From: Streptomyces sp. NBC_00370
GTDB lineage: Bacteria > Actinomycetota > Actinomycetes > Streptomycetales > Streptomycetaceae
NCBI RefSeq assembly: GCF_036084755.1
Contig: NZ_CP107968.1
Coordinates: 744,001-808,000 of the forward strand
DNA length: 64,000 nucleotides
Reading direction: 5' to 3'
Every line of letters begins with the position of its first letter. The first letter of the stretch is position 1. This document shows positions 33,415 to 41,552 of the stretch, piece by piece. A program made the translations under genes and the position numbers. The notes beneath the pieces are model-generated. The model saw only the letters and a list, made by a program, of their open reading frames with translations, was not told the DNA's origin and did no database searches.

Positions 33415-34812
33415 TCACCCGGTCACGCGCAGCTCCCGCAGAATCCGGTCGGTGCTGCCGGCGTCGTCGGTGCCGTCGGCGGACCTGATCTGCATGTAGA
33501 CCTGCGGCTGATCTCCCGCCACCGGGGCGAGGGCGATCTCTTCCAGTGACTTTCCTGGTGTCCCGCAGGAGGACCAGGTACGCACCTGACCGCGCCAGGA
33601 CTTGTCCTCGTACGCGCGGCTGCCCCGGTACGCGCAGTCACGGTGCCCGATGGCCTTCACCCGCGCGGGCAGCGCGGGGTCCGTGCTGAGGCCGACGAAG
33701 ACGCCGCTGACGTCGGCGGAGAGGTCCGTCCAGTGCCGGGCGTCGTGCGCGACCGTCAGCCCCGGCTGCCGCTGGTCCTTCAGGCCGAGCGAGGCCGGCG
33801 CCCAGCCCGCGCCGATGAGCTGTCCGGCCCAGCCGGCGGGGACGGCCACGCTGATCCGTCCGGTGGCGTCGTGGACCCGCTCCCTGGACGGCGCCGTGGG
33901 ACCGTCCAGCGCTCTGACGGTGAGGACAGCGCCGAGCGCGACCGCGGCGGCGAGGGCGACGGCGGTGATCACGTACGGCCGGCGGATCCGGCGCTTCGTG
34001 CGGGCGGGCGCCTGTTCCGGGGCGTCGCCGGCCAGCCGGTCCAGCTCGTCGGCGAACGCCTTCGCGGTCGGCCGGCGCCGCTCCCGGTCCGGCTCCATGG
34101 CCCGCAGGACAGCGCGCTGTACGTCGCGCGGCACCCCGGGGCGCAGCTCGTCGGGGCGCAGGTTCTTGCCGGGCGGCGCCGGCGTCGTACCGGTGAGCAG
34201 GTGGTAGAGCAGGGCGCCGAGACTGTAGACGTCCGCGCGCGCGTCGATGCCGTCGACCGGGTCCGTCAGCTCGGGTGCCATGTAGCCGGTGGAGCCGGCG
34301 ATGACGGTGAGCCCGGACGCCTGGGCCAGGTTCTTGGCCAGACCGAGGTCGGCGAGCAGCACCCGCTGCTGCCCTTCTGCCCCGCCCGCGAGGAGGACGT
34401 TCGAGGGTTTGATGTCGCGGTGGAGGATGCCCGCCTCGTGCAGGGTGGCGGCGCCGCGTGCGGCCTGCGCGGTGAGGCGCAGCGCTTCCGGTATCGGCAG
34501 GGGACCTGCGGTGAGCCGGTCCTCCAGGGTGCCGCCGTCGGCGTACTCCATCACGAAGTACGGCCGGTCGTCGGAGAGTTCGCCGATGTCGAAGACCTGG
34601 ACCACCCCGCCGGAGGTGGCGCGGCGCAGCAGTCGCGCCTCGGAGAGGAACCGTTCGCGGATGTCCATCCGGTACGACCAGTTCTCTGCCATCACTTTGA
34701 TCGCGACGGGCGCGTCGAGCCGGTCGTCGTGGGCCAGCCAGACGACGCCGAAGGCCCCTGCGCCCAGGCGCCGCTCGATCCGGTAGCGGCCGATCATCTC
34801 AGGTGAAGGCAT
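33415..34812 (-). CDS. Membrane Ser/Thr protein kinase with novel extracellular domain
   Basis: A 465-residue PASTA-less receptor kinase. The kinase domain (about 1-265) carries LGAGAFGVVWLAHD (Gly loop), VAIKVMAENW (Lys), ILHRDIKPSNVLLAGG (catalytic loop), LADLGLAKN (DLG for DFG), GSTGYMAPEL and DVYSLGALLYHLLTG. A basic juxtamembrane stretch leads to one transmembrane helix (VITAVALAAAVALGAVLTV) and about 140 extracytoplasmic residues containing ISVAVPAGWAGQL, a cysteine pair (HRDCAYRG and SSCGTPG) and VYMQIRSADGTDDAGSTDRI. That outer domain is not recognised. The start at 34812 lacks a clear ribosome site. It is divergent from an ECF sigma factor, a likely signalling partner. Confidence 0.9.
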   Translation of the reverse strand: MPSPEMIGRYRIERRLGAGAFGVVWLAHDDRLDAPVAIKVMAENWSYRMDIRERFLSEARLLRRATSGGVVQVFDIGELSDDRPYFVMEYADGGTLEDRLTAGPLPIPEALRLTAQAARGAATLHEAGILHRDIKPSNVLLAGGAEGQQRVLLADLGLAKNLAQASGLTVIAGSTGYMAPELTDPVDGIDARADVYSLGALLYHLLTGTTPAPPGKNLRPDELRPGVPRDVQRAVLRAMEPDRERRRPTAKAFADELDRLAGDAPEQAPARTKRRIRRPYVITAVALAAAVALGAVLTVRALDGPTAPSRERVHDATGRISVAVPAGWAGQLIGAGWAPASLGLKDQRQPGLTVAHDARHWTDLSADVSGVFVGLSTDPALPARVKAIGHRDCAYRGSRAYEDKSWRGQVRTWSSCGTPGKSLEEIALAPVAGDQPQVYMQIRSADGTDDAGSTDRILRELRVTG

Positions 34813-34855
34813 GTGTTTATGATGCCTGGGTGATCTCCCAGCCGGTGCAGGCACC

Positions 34856-35407
34856 GTGACCTATCCTCCCGAGACCGAAGCACTCGCGGCGCAGGCCGCG
34901 TCCGGTGACGAGCGCGCGCTGGAACAGCTGCTGCAGGCGATCCGGCCGGAAGTCGTCCGGCGCTGCGCGCGTTTTCTGCTGTACAGGGAAGACGCCGAGG
35001 AGGCCGCGCAGGACGCGCTGCTCCAGGTGTCGCGGAACATCCGCGGTTTCGAGGGCCGCAGCCGGTTCAGCACGTGGCTGTACACGGTCGTCGCGAACTG
35101 CGCCCGGCAGAAGTACCGGGAGCTCAAACGCCGGGCCGACGAGCGGCCGTTGAGCGGCGAGGAGGCCGTGCGGGTGGATCCTCGCACGACCAGCGTGATA
35201 GCGGGTTCGCGGCTCGACCTGCTGGAGGCGCTGGACCGGCTGGAGCGGGAGAGCCCCCATCTGGTGGCGCCGCTGGTCTACCGGGACATCTGTCAGCTCG
35301 AATACGCCGAGATCGTGGAGCGGATGGGTATCCCGCTGGGTACGGTCAAGTCGCGGCTGCACCACGCGCGCCGGCAGATCCGGCCGTGGCTCTCCGACAC
35401 CACGTGA
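34856..35407 (+). CDS. ECF-family RNA polymerase sigma factor
   Basis: A 183-residue sigma factor with regions 2 and 4 only. Region 2 is CARFLLYREDAEEAAQDALL and FEGRSRFSTWLYTVVANCAR. Region 4 is DICQLEYAEIVERMGIPLGT and VKSRLHHARRQIRPWL. No anti-sigma gene follows; instead a transmembrane Ser/Thr kinase is divergently encoded 43 bp away, resembling ECF groups controlled by a kinase (ECF43/ECF59-like arrangements). The GTG at 34856 is preceded by GCAGG. Candidate targets are the two nearby DUF4232 genes. Confidence 0.9.
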   Translation: MTYPPETEALAAQAASGDERALEQLLQAIRPEVVRRCARFLLYREDAEEAAQDALLQVSRNIRGFEGRSRFSTWLYTVVANCARQKYRELKRRADERPLSGEEAVRVDPRTTSVIAGSRLDLLEALDRLERESPHLVAPLVYRDICQLEYAEIVERMGIPLGTVKSRLHHARRQIRPWLSDTT

Positions 35408-35450
35408 TGCCCTGAAGTGACCCGTCCCGGTCGTGGGCGGCCTGCGGCCC

Positions 35451-35476
35451 CAAGGTACGACTTGCACCGTACCTTG
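35451..35476. promoter_or_regulatory. ArsR-type operator 1 (before the SDR gene)
   Basis: CAAGGTACG (35451-35459) pairs perfectly with CGTACCTTG (35468-35476) across ACTTGCAC. The same sequence recurs at 36978-37001 and, degenerate, at 37022-37041. Confidence 0.75.
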
Positions 35477-35538
35477 AGGTGTGATTCCCTTCATACCTAC
35501 GAGAAGCGTGACGCCTTCGAGACGGGTATGGGCACATC

Positions 35539-36606
35539 ATGACCACAGACCAGACGGCCGACCGGCAGGTCGCCCTTGTCATCGGCGCGAACGGGGTCGT
35601 CGGGCGCGACCTCGTCGAGCATCTGCGCGGCCGGGACGACTGGGACGTCGTCGGGGTGTCGCGGCGCGGCGGCACCGACGGCGGCCGCCTCCGGTACGTC
35701 GCCGCCGACCTCCTCGACGCCGAGGACACCCGGCGCAAGCTGGGCGGCCTGACCGACGTCACGCACATCTTCTACGCGGCCTTCCAGGACCGGCCGAGCT
35801 GGGCCGAACTGGTGCCGCCCAATCTCGCCATGCTGGTCAACACCGTGGACGCGGTCGAGCCGGTCGCGCCCCGGCTGCGCCACATCAGTCTGATGCAGGG
35901 CTACAAGGTCTACGGCGCCCATCTCGGCCCGTTCAAGACCCCGGCCCGTGAGTCGGACGCCGGGCACATGCCGCCGGAGTTCAACGTGGACCAGCAGGCG
36001 TTCCTCGAAGAGCGGCAGCGCGGCACGTCCTGGAGCTGGTCGGCCCTCCGGCCCTCGATGGTGGGCGGCGCCGCGCTCGGCAACCCGATGAATCTGGCGC
36101 TGGTCATCGCGGCGTACGCGGCGATCTCGAAGGAGCTGGGGCTGCCGCTGCGCTTCCCGGGGAAGCCGGGCGCCTACGACAGCCTGCTGGAGATGACCGA
36201 CTCCGGCCTGCTGGCGAAGGCCACCGTCTGGGCCGCCACCGACGAACAGGGCGCGGGACAGGCGTTCAACGTCGCCAACGGCGATCTGTTCCGGTGGAGC
36301 GAGCTGTGGCCCAAGCTCGCGGCGTTCTTCGACCTCGACGTCGCGCCGCCGCTGCCGATGTCGCTCGCGACCGTGATGGCCGACAAGGAACCGCTGTGGA
36401 ACGAGATGGCGGCCACGTACGGCCTGACGGCGAGCTACGACGAGGTGTCGAGCTGGGCCTTCGGGGACTTCGTCTTCGGCCTCGACTACGACATGTTCGC
36501 CGACAGCTCGAAGATCCGGCGGGCCGGGTTCCATGAGTACGTCGAGACCGAGCGGATGTTCCTGGACATCTTCGCCGAGTTCCGCAAGCGCAAGGTCATC
36601 CCCTGA
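35539..36606 (+). CDS. SDR-family enone reductase (PRISE-like)
   Basis: A 355-residue atypical extended SDR. The N-terminal loop VALVIGANGVVGRDLVEHL binds NADPH. The conserved SLMQGYKVYGAHLGPFKTP and FNVDQQAFLEERQRGTSWSW blocks belong to the progesterone 5-beta-reductase/iridoid synthase-like (PRISE) group, which reduces activated enones. The C-terminal WSELWPKLAAFFDL region completes the family fold. ArsR-type operators precede it and its neighbours, so it is likely induced together with the MFS exporter. The ATG at 35539 lies 9 bases after GGG. Confidence 0.87.
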   Translation: MTTDQTADRQVALVIGANGVVGRDLVEHLRGRDDWDVVGVSRRGGTDGGRLRYVAADLLDAEDTRRKLGGLTDVTHIFYAAFQDRPSWAELVPPNLAMLVNTVDAVEPVAPRLRHISLMQGYKVYGAHLGPFKTPARESDAGHMPPEFNVDQQAFLEERQRGTSWSWSALRPSMVGGAALGNPMNLALVIAAYAAISKELGLPLRFPGKPGAYDSLLEMTDSGLLAKATVWAATDEQGAGQAFNVANGDLFRWSELWPKLAAFFDLDVAPPLPMSLATVMADKEPLWNEMAATYGLTASYDEVSSWAFGDFVFGLDYDMFADSSKIRRAGFHEYVETERMFLDIFAEFRKRKVIP

Positions 36607-36627
36607 AGGCCGCCCCTCGCGTGAAGG

Positions 36628-36963
36628 TCATCCCTTGGCGACGGCGTCCTGCCGCGCGTCGTGCGTCAGGACGCCGAGGAGGCCGGGGAAGCGCTGCTCC
36701 AGCTCGGCCCGCCTGAGCATCACGCCACGGCGGTTGCCGTAGTCGGGGTCCTTGATCAGGCCGGATTCGCGCAGCACGCGGAAGTGATGGGTGCAGGTCG
36801 ACTTCGACACCGGAAGGTTGAACGAGGCGCAGGTGCGCTCGGCGCCGTCCGGCAGTTCGAGCAGTTCGGTCACGACCCGCCGGCGCAGCGGGTCGGCCAG
36901 CGCCCCCATGACCTTGCCGAGGTCCATCTCCTCGGTGGCGGGGTGTCCGAATTCGTCGGCCAT
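36628..36963 (-). CDS. ArsR-family repressor
   Basis: A 111-residue winged-helix regulator with MGALADPLRRRVVTELLELP, CASFNLPVSKSTCTHHFRVL and RESGLIKDPDYGNRRGVMLR. It lacks the metal-binding ELCVCDL box of true ArsR/SmtB proteins, so it is probably a small-molecule or redox-responsive member. AAGGAG lies 8 bases before the ATG at 36963. Its own promoter carries the operator found before the SDR and MFS genes. It converges on the SDR gene and is divergent from the exporter. Confidence 0.9.
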   Translation of the reverse strand: MADEFGHPATEEMDLGKVMGALADPLRRRVVTELLELPDGAERTCASFNLPVSKSTCTHHFRVLRESGLIKDPDYGNRRGVMLRRAELEQRFPGLLGVLTHDARQDAVAKG

Positions 36964-36977
36964 GACCATCTCCTTTG

Positions 36978-37001
36978 AAGGTACGGCTTGCATCGTACCT
37001 T
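36978..37001. promoter_or_regulatory. ArsR-type operator 2 (before arsR)
   Basis: AAGGTACG (36978-36985) pairs perfectly with CGTACCTT (36994-37001) across GCTTGCAT. It lies 15 bp before the arsR start and matches operator 1 at 22 of 24 positions. Confidence 0.75.
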
Positions 37002-37021
37002 TCTTTCTGCTCTACTTCGCG

Positions 37022-37041
37022 GGTACCACGACCATCGTACC
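37022..37041. promoter_or_regulatory. ArsR-type operator 3 (before the MFS gene)
   Basis: GGTACCACGACCATCGTACC keeps the outer GGTAC/GTACC arms at the same 20-bp span as operators 1 and 2. It lies 17 bp before the MFS start, close to its ribosome site. Confidence 0.6.
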
Positions 37042-37057
37042 TAAAAGGAGCCGTCCG

Positions 37058-38530
37058 ATGACAGCCCAGGTCGAAGCCCCGTCCGCGGGGGCCGGGCAGA
37101 CGCAGCGGCCGTCCCGGCTGCTGCTGCCCGTCATTCTCCTCGCGGTGTTCGTCATCCCCATGGGGATCTCGGGCACGGCGATCGCGCTTCCCCGTATCGC
37201 CGACGATCTCGGGGACTCCCCCACCCTGCTCCAGTGGATCGTCAACGGGTTCAACATCACCTTCGCCGTCTTCACCCTGGTCTGGGGAGTGGCCTCCGAC
37301 CGGCTCGGCTACCGCAACACCTTCCGGCTCGGCTCGGCGCTCGTCCTCGTGTCGGTCGTCGGGAGCGCGCTCGCCCCGAACCTGCTGGTCCTCGACCTGG
37401 CGCGGCTCGTGGCGGGGGTGGGCAGCGCGGCCGTCCTCACCGGCGGCACCGCGATCCTGTCCAACGCCTACGGCGGAGCGGCGCGCGGCCGGGTCTTCGC
37501 GGTCTTCGGCACCGTGATCGGGCTCGGGCTCGCCCTCGGTCCGACGATCTCGGGCGCGCTCATCGCGCTGATCAGCTGGCGCGGGGTGTTCGCGGGGCAC
37601 GCGCTGGTCCTGGTGGTCGCGCTGGCGGCCGGCGTCGTCCTGCCGCACATCCGGCCCGAGCAGGATCCGGACCGGAAGGTCGTCGACTTCTCGCTGCTGC
37701 GCAACCCGGCCTTCCTGGCGCTGACGCTCGTCCCCGTGGCCGGCGCGCTCGGCTACGTGACCCTGCTGACGTACCTGCCGGTGGCGCTCAGCGGCATCGC
37801 CTCGCTCTCGGCGGGCGCCGCCGGGCTCTTCATGCTGCCGATGACCGTGCCGGTACTGCTCGGCCCGATCCTCGCGGCGCGCCTGACCACGCGGTTCCGC
37901 CGGGTCACGTCGATGACCGTCATCTACGCAGCACTCGTCAGCCTCATCCTCGGGATGCTGGGCATGCTGCTGCTCTCCCCCGGCACCTCGCTCGGCTGGC
38001 TCGTCGTACCGATGCTGCTCGTCGGATTCGGCTTCGGGCTGCCGCTCGGCCTGGTCGACGGCGAGGCACTGGCGACCGTGCCCGCCCGCAGCAGCGGCAC
38101 AGCGGCGGGCGTGCTCAACTTCGTCCGGGTCGGCAGCGAGGCGGTCTTCGTCGGTCTGTACGCGGCCGTCCTGGCCTGGCTCATCGGCCGGTCGATCCCG
38201 GACAGCGACGTCGCGCGGGCGACGGCGGCAGGACACACCGGAGAGGCGGGCGCGTACGCGAGCGCCTTCCACTGGGTCGTCGCCGCCCTGGCCGTGCTCG
38301 TGGTGGCCACGACCGTGGCGGTCGCGCTGCTGCACCGCGCCCGGCTCGCGGCGGCGCGTCCCACGTCGGAGCGCGCCGTGGCCGCCCGGCACCCGGGCGG
38401 GGACCAGGTGGCGGACGGCGCCCGGGAAGACGGCGCCCGGGAACCGGACGGGGATCTCGGAACGGCCGGCCGGAGCGACGGGCGAGAAGTCGAACAGACG
38501 GGCACCGAGACCCAGTTGTGCCGTATGTAG
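37058..38530 (+). CDS. MFS drug-efflux transporter (DHA2-like)
   Basis: A 490-residue membrane protein with about 14 hydrophobic segments and the MFS motifs WIVNGFNITFAVFTLVWG, DRLGYRNTFRLG (motif A between TM2 and TM3) and GTVIGLGLALGPTISGAL (motif C of drug antiporters). This fits a proton-driven multidrug exporter of the QacA/DHA2 type. The hydrophilic C-terminal tail of about 60 residues is unusually long. AAAAGGAG stands 7 bases before the ATG at 37058. It is regulated by the divergent ArsR protein through the operator at 37022. Confidence 0.92.
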   Translation: MTAQVEAPSAGAGQTQRPSRLLLPVILLAVFVIPMGISGTAIALPRIADDLGDSPTLLQWIVNGFNITFAVFTLVWGVASDRLGYRNTFRLGSALVLVSVVGSALAPNLLVLDLARLVAGVGSAAVLTGGTAILSNAYGGAARGRVFAVFGTVIGLGLALGPTISGALIALISWRGVFAGHALVLVVALAAGVVLPHIRPEQDPDRKVVDFSLLRNPAFLALTLVPVAGALGYVTLLTYLPVALSGIASLSAGAAGLFMLPMTVPVLLGPILAARLTTRFRRVTSMTVIYAALVSLILGMLGMLLLSPGTSLGWLVVPMLLVGFGFGLPLGLVDGEALATVPARSSGTAAGVLNFVRVGSEAVFVGLYAAVLAWLIGRSIPDSDVARATAAGHTGEAGAYASAFHWVVAALAVLVVATTVAVALLHRARLAAARPTSERAVAARHPGGDQVADGAREDGAREPDGDLGTAGRSDGREVEQTGTETQLCRM

Positions 38531-38561
38531 TGACACCCGCCGGGACGGTTGCTTGAATGCC

Positions 38562-38575
38562 GCAAGCGCTTTCCG
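38562..38575. promoter_or_regulatory. LacI-type operator near the PL8 start
   Basis: GCAAGCGCTTTCCG contains the palindrome AAGCGCTT (38564-38571), the core of many LacI-family sites for polysaccharide genes. It lies 22 bp before the chosen PL8 start. No LacI gene adjoins it. Confidence 0.45.
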
Positions 38576-38597
38576 TCATCCGCTGGGAGTCCCCGCC

Positions 38598-41156
38598 GTG
38601 CAGATCTCGCGTCGTGCCCTGGTGTCGTCGGTCCCCGCAGCGGTCCTCCTCGCCGGGGTACGGCCGCCGCGGGGCCGGGCGGCGGACCGCCCGCTCGCGG
38701 TCGGCGACGACCCGGCCGCCGACCGGGCGGCGCTGATCGCCAACACCCTGGCGATCTTCGCCGGTACGGACACCTCCAACGCGCGGCCGGAGGTCGTCGC
38801 GAAGCTCCGGGCCGTGGACACGACGGCCCGGAGCCGGCTCGCAGCGCTGGACTCGGCGGGTCCCGGCGAGCTGTTCGCCGGACTGCCGCTCGGCGCCAGC
38901 GACCCGAACCTCACGACCTCGTTCCAGTACCTCTACGAGATCGCGCTCGCCACCCGGACACCCGGCGGCCCCGCCTCGGACCTGCACGGTGACGCAGCCG
39001 TCCAACGGCGGGTGATCGACGGCCTGGTCACGCTCTACGACTCCTGGTACGGCGACCAGTCGAAGGGCTACTACGGCAACTGGTTCAACTGGGAGATCGG
39101 GATCTCGTCCCACGTCAGCAGGACACTCGTCCTGCTCGGGGATCCGATCGCCGCGTACCGCCCCGAGTTGACCGCCCAGTACGTCGCGGCGATGGACGCC
39201 TATCTGCGCAGCGGCACGAACGGCGACGTCGATCTCGACTCGCGTTTCCACACCGGCGCCAATCTGGCCGACATCACCACGAACCGCGTTCTCCAGGGCG
39301 CCGTCGTCGGCGACAGCGCCCGTATCACCAAGGCCGTTTCCGACCAGCTGACCGTCTTCGCGACCGTCGACCCGTACCGTCCGCTGCACGGCGTGAGCGA
39401 CGGCTTCTACGCGGACGGCTCGTTCGTCCAGCACGCGTCCGTCGCCTACACCGGCTCCTACGGCACGGGCCTGCTCACCCGGATCGTGCAGACCGTACAG
39501 ATCCTCGACGGGACAAGCTTCGTGCCGGGGGACGATCTCGTCGGTGCGGTGCGGCGGTGGATCACCGAGGGATTCGCCCCGCTGATCTTCGAGGGCTGGA
39601 TGATGGAGCCCGTCAAGGGCCGCGCGGTCTCCCGCACCACCACCGGATACGCGGACGCCGCAGCCGTCGTCGAGGCGGTCGTGGGACTCTGCGGGCATGT
39701 CACGGCCGCCGACGCCGCCGCGCTGGGCGGCTACGTCACGTACCTGCGGCAGACGTCGAAAGCCACGCTCGACCCGTCGGCGTTCGTCTCCCCCGTGAGT
39801 GTCGCCCGCTACGCCGACATCATCGCCGACCCCGCCCTCCCGGCCGCAGACCTCAACCCCGCGGCGCACCATGCCGCGTTCAACGCGATGGACAGGACCG
39901 TGCACCGGCGGCCCGGGTACGCCTTCGCGCTGGCCCGCAGCTCCACCCGGATCAGCGGGTACGAGTACATGAGCGGCGAGAATCTGCTGCCGTGGTTCCA
40001 GGGGGACGGCGCGCACTACCTGTACCTCGCGGGCCAGGACCAGACCCGCGCGTACGGCGTGGACTACTTCACCGCCGTGTCGCCGTACGGCCTCGCGGGC
40101 GTCACGGCGCCGGTGGAGACGCGCGGGAGCGTCCCCGAGCTGTACGGCACCGCCTGGTACGACAACCCGGAGCGCGGCTTCACCTCGTCGTCCGAGTCGC
40201 AGAACACGTACGTCTACTTCCCCCGCGCCACCAACGTGTTCTCCGGCGGCGCGCGGCTCGGTGCGTACGGGGTCGCCGGGTTCGTCCAGTCGGACGACGT
40301 CGCGTACGCCGCCCGGCAGGCCGGTGAACTCCCCGACGACTTCGTGGCGTACCGCAACGCGTCCGCCACGAAGTCGTGGTTCATGCTCGACGACGAGATA
40401 GCCGTGCTCGCCGCCGGAGTCGGCGACGCGGCGGGCCGCGCGCTCACCACGACCGTCGACGCGCGGATCGCCGGACCCGCCGATCGGGTCCGGGTCACCG
40501 GGCGGCTGCGCGACGGCGCCGCGTGGTCCGGCGCGGGCACCGCCGAGCCGGCCTGGCTGCGCTACGCGAACGACAGCGAGGCCGTCGCGGTCGGCTACGT
40601 CTTCCTCGGCAGGACCCCGGTCACGGTCGCGCTCGACACGGTCAGCCGCAGCCGCCGCGCCGTACGGACGGCCAACCCCGACACCACGGTCACCAAAGCG
40701 GTCTTCTCGCTCACCGCCGGCCGCCCGGCCGGCGCCGCTCCCGCCTCGCTGGCGTACGCTCTGGTCCCCGGCGCCGCCGAGCGGCAACTGGCCATGTACG
40801 CCCGGGGTCCGCTGTCGGTCCTGGCCAACAGCACCCGGATCCAGGCCGTTTCGCACCGGCGGCTCGGCATCGTCGCCGCCAACGTCTTCGCGCCGGGCAT
40901 CCATCGGGCGGCCCAGCTGTCCGTCGAGGGACCTGCGTCGGTACTGCTGCGCGAGACGCGCCACGGCGGTACGTCGGTCGCCGTCAGCGACCCTACGACG
41001 GAGCGGGACACGGTGACGGTCGTCCTGCACGGCCGGACGATGCGCGCGACGTCGGCGGACGACGGTGTCCGGGTCAGCCGGGTCCCCGGCGGCACCCGGC
41101 TGGACGTCACCACCCGGCACGCCTACGGACGCAGCTTCGCGGCCGCACTGCGGTAG
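38598..41156 (+). CDS. Secreted polysaccharide lyase family 8 (hyaluronate/chondroitin/xanthan lyase type)
   Basis: An 852-residue exported lyase. The GTG at 38598 follows GGGAG and opens a twin-arginine signal (ISRRALVSSVPAAVLLAGV). An alpha/alpha toroid (about 50-370) carries YYGNWFNWEIGISSH, FHTGANLADITTNR and DGSFVQHASVAYTGSYG. By spacing to known PL8 enzymes the catalytic trio is N229, H279 and Y288. Beta-sandwich domains follow (YMSGENLLPWFQGDGAHYLY). It cleaves uronic-acid-containing polysaccharides by beta-elimination; hyaluronan, chondroitin or xanthan cannot be told apart from sequence. The last 34 bases overlap the convergent cupin gene. Confidence 0.9.
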   Translation: MQISRRALVSSVPAAVLLAGVRPPRGRAADRPLAVGDDPAADRAALIANTLAIFAGTDTSNARPEVVAKLRAVDTTARSRLAALDSAGPGELFAGLPLGASDPNLTTSFQYLYEIALATRTPGGPASDLHGDAAVQRRVIDGLVTLYDSWYGDQSKGYYGNWFNWEIGISSHVSRTLVLLGDPIAAYRPELTAQYVAAMDAYLRSGTNGDVDLDSRFHTGANLADITTNRVLQGAVVGDSARITKAVSDQLTVFATVDPYRPLHGVSDGFYADGSFVQHASVAYTGSYGTGLLTRIVQTVQILDGTSFVPGDDLVGAVRRWITEGFAPLIFEGWMMEPVKGRAVSRTTTGYADAAAVVEAVVGLCGHVTAADAAALGGYVTYLRQTSKATLDPSAFVSPVSVARYADIIADPALPAADLNPAAHHAAFNAMDRTVHRRPGYAFALARSSTRISGYEYMSGENLLPWFQGDGAHYLYLAGQDQTRAYGVDYFTAVSPYGLAGVTAPVETRGSVPELYGTAWYDNPERGFTSSSESQNTYVYFPRATNVFSGGARLGAYGVAGFVQSDDVAYAARQAGELPDDFVAYRNASATKSWFMLDDEIAVLAAGVGDAAGRALTTTVDARIAGPADRVRVTGRLRDGAAWSGAGTAEPAWLRYANDSEAVAVGYVFLGRTPVTVALDTVSRSRRAVRTANPDTTVTKAVFSLTAGRPAGAAPASLAYALVPGAAERQLAMYARGPLSVLANSTRIQAVSHRRLGIVAANVFAPGIHRAAQLSVEGPASVLLRETRHGGTSVAVSDPTTERDTVTVVLHGRTMRATSADDGVRVSRVPGGTRLDVTTRHAYGRSFAAALR

Positions 41157-41482
41157 CGGATCTCCAGCATCACGCAGCCGCCGGCCGTACGGTACGGGCC
41201 GTGCTCCATCCCGGGCGGCCGCGCGGCGTACTCACCGGCGCGGAACGTCCGGCCGAGGGTCAGGTCGTGCAGCTCGCCCTGGAGCAGATAGACCTCCTCG
41301 ACCCACTCGTGCCGGATCACCCCGGCGGCCGAGGTGTCGAGGCCCGCTTCCCAGCGGACCAGCCGGGTCAGTACGTCCGGGTCGCTCTCGTCCCTGCTGA
41401 GGATCTTCTCCGCGGTCCCGGCCTGCGGCCCGTCGGACCACGGCAGCGCGTCCGCGGGGAAGAATTCGTGCTCGCTCTTCAT
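41123..41482 (-). CDS. Cupin-domain protein
   Basis: A 119-residue single cupin. Metal-site motif 1 is VIRHEWVEEVYLLQGELHD and motif 2 is RPPGMEHGPYRTAGGCVMLE. The first motif is degenerate (H-x-E-W-x-E-E-V), typical of ChrR/small-cupin proteins. A role in sugar or small-molecule sensing or dioxygenation is possible but not shown. The ATG at 41482 has AGGAA 8 bases upstream. Divergent from the spermidine-synthase-like gene. Confidence 0.83.
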   Translation of the reverse strand: MKSEHEFFPADALPWSDGPQAGTAEKILSRDESDPDVLTRLVRWEAGLDTSAAGVIRHEWVEEVYLLQGELHDLTLGRTFRAGEYAARPPGMEHGPYRTAGGCVMLEIRYRSAAAKLRP

Positions 41483-41522
41483 CGTGCGGGTTCCTGACGG
41501 TCGGGGGCATAGGCTCCAGGCC

Positions 41523-41552
41523 ATGATTCCGCACGGAGAAGGAACTGCATGA
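41523..41552 (+). other. Nine-codon upstream ORF coupled to the spermidine-synthase-like gene
   Basis: ATG at 41523 encodes MIPHGEGTA and stops at TGA 41550-41552, overlapping the downstream ATG at 41549 (ATGA). A -10-like TAGGCT at 41510-41515 would place transcription start near 41522, so the mini-ORF could be a leaderless leader peptide that feeds ribosomes to the main gene. Confidence 0.35.

Noticed and set aside
36596..38536. A 646-codon open frame antisense to the MFS gene and arsR
   Set aside because: Asp/Arg/Gly-rich shadow translation; both overlapping genes on the real strands carry clear motifs and ribosome sites.
38181..41120. A 979-codon open frame antisense to the PL8 gene
   Set aside because: No domain or signal; it mirrors the codon bias of PL8, whose catalytic residues are intact.
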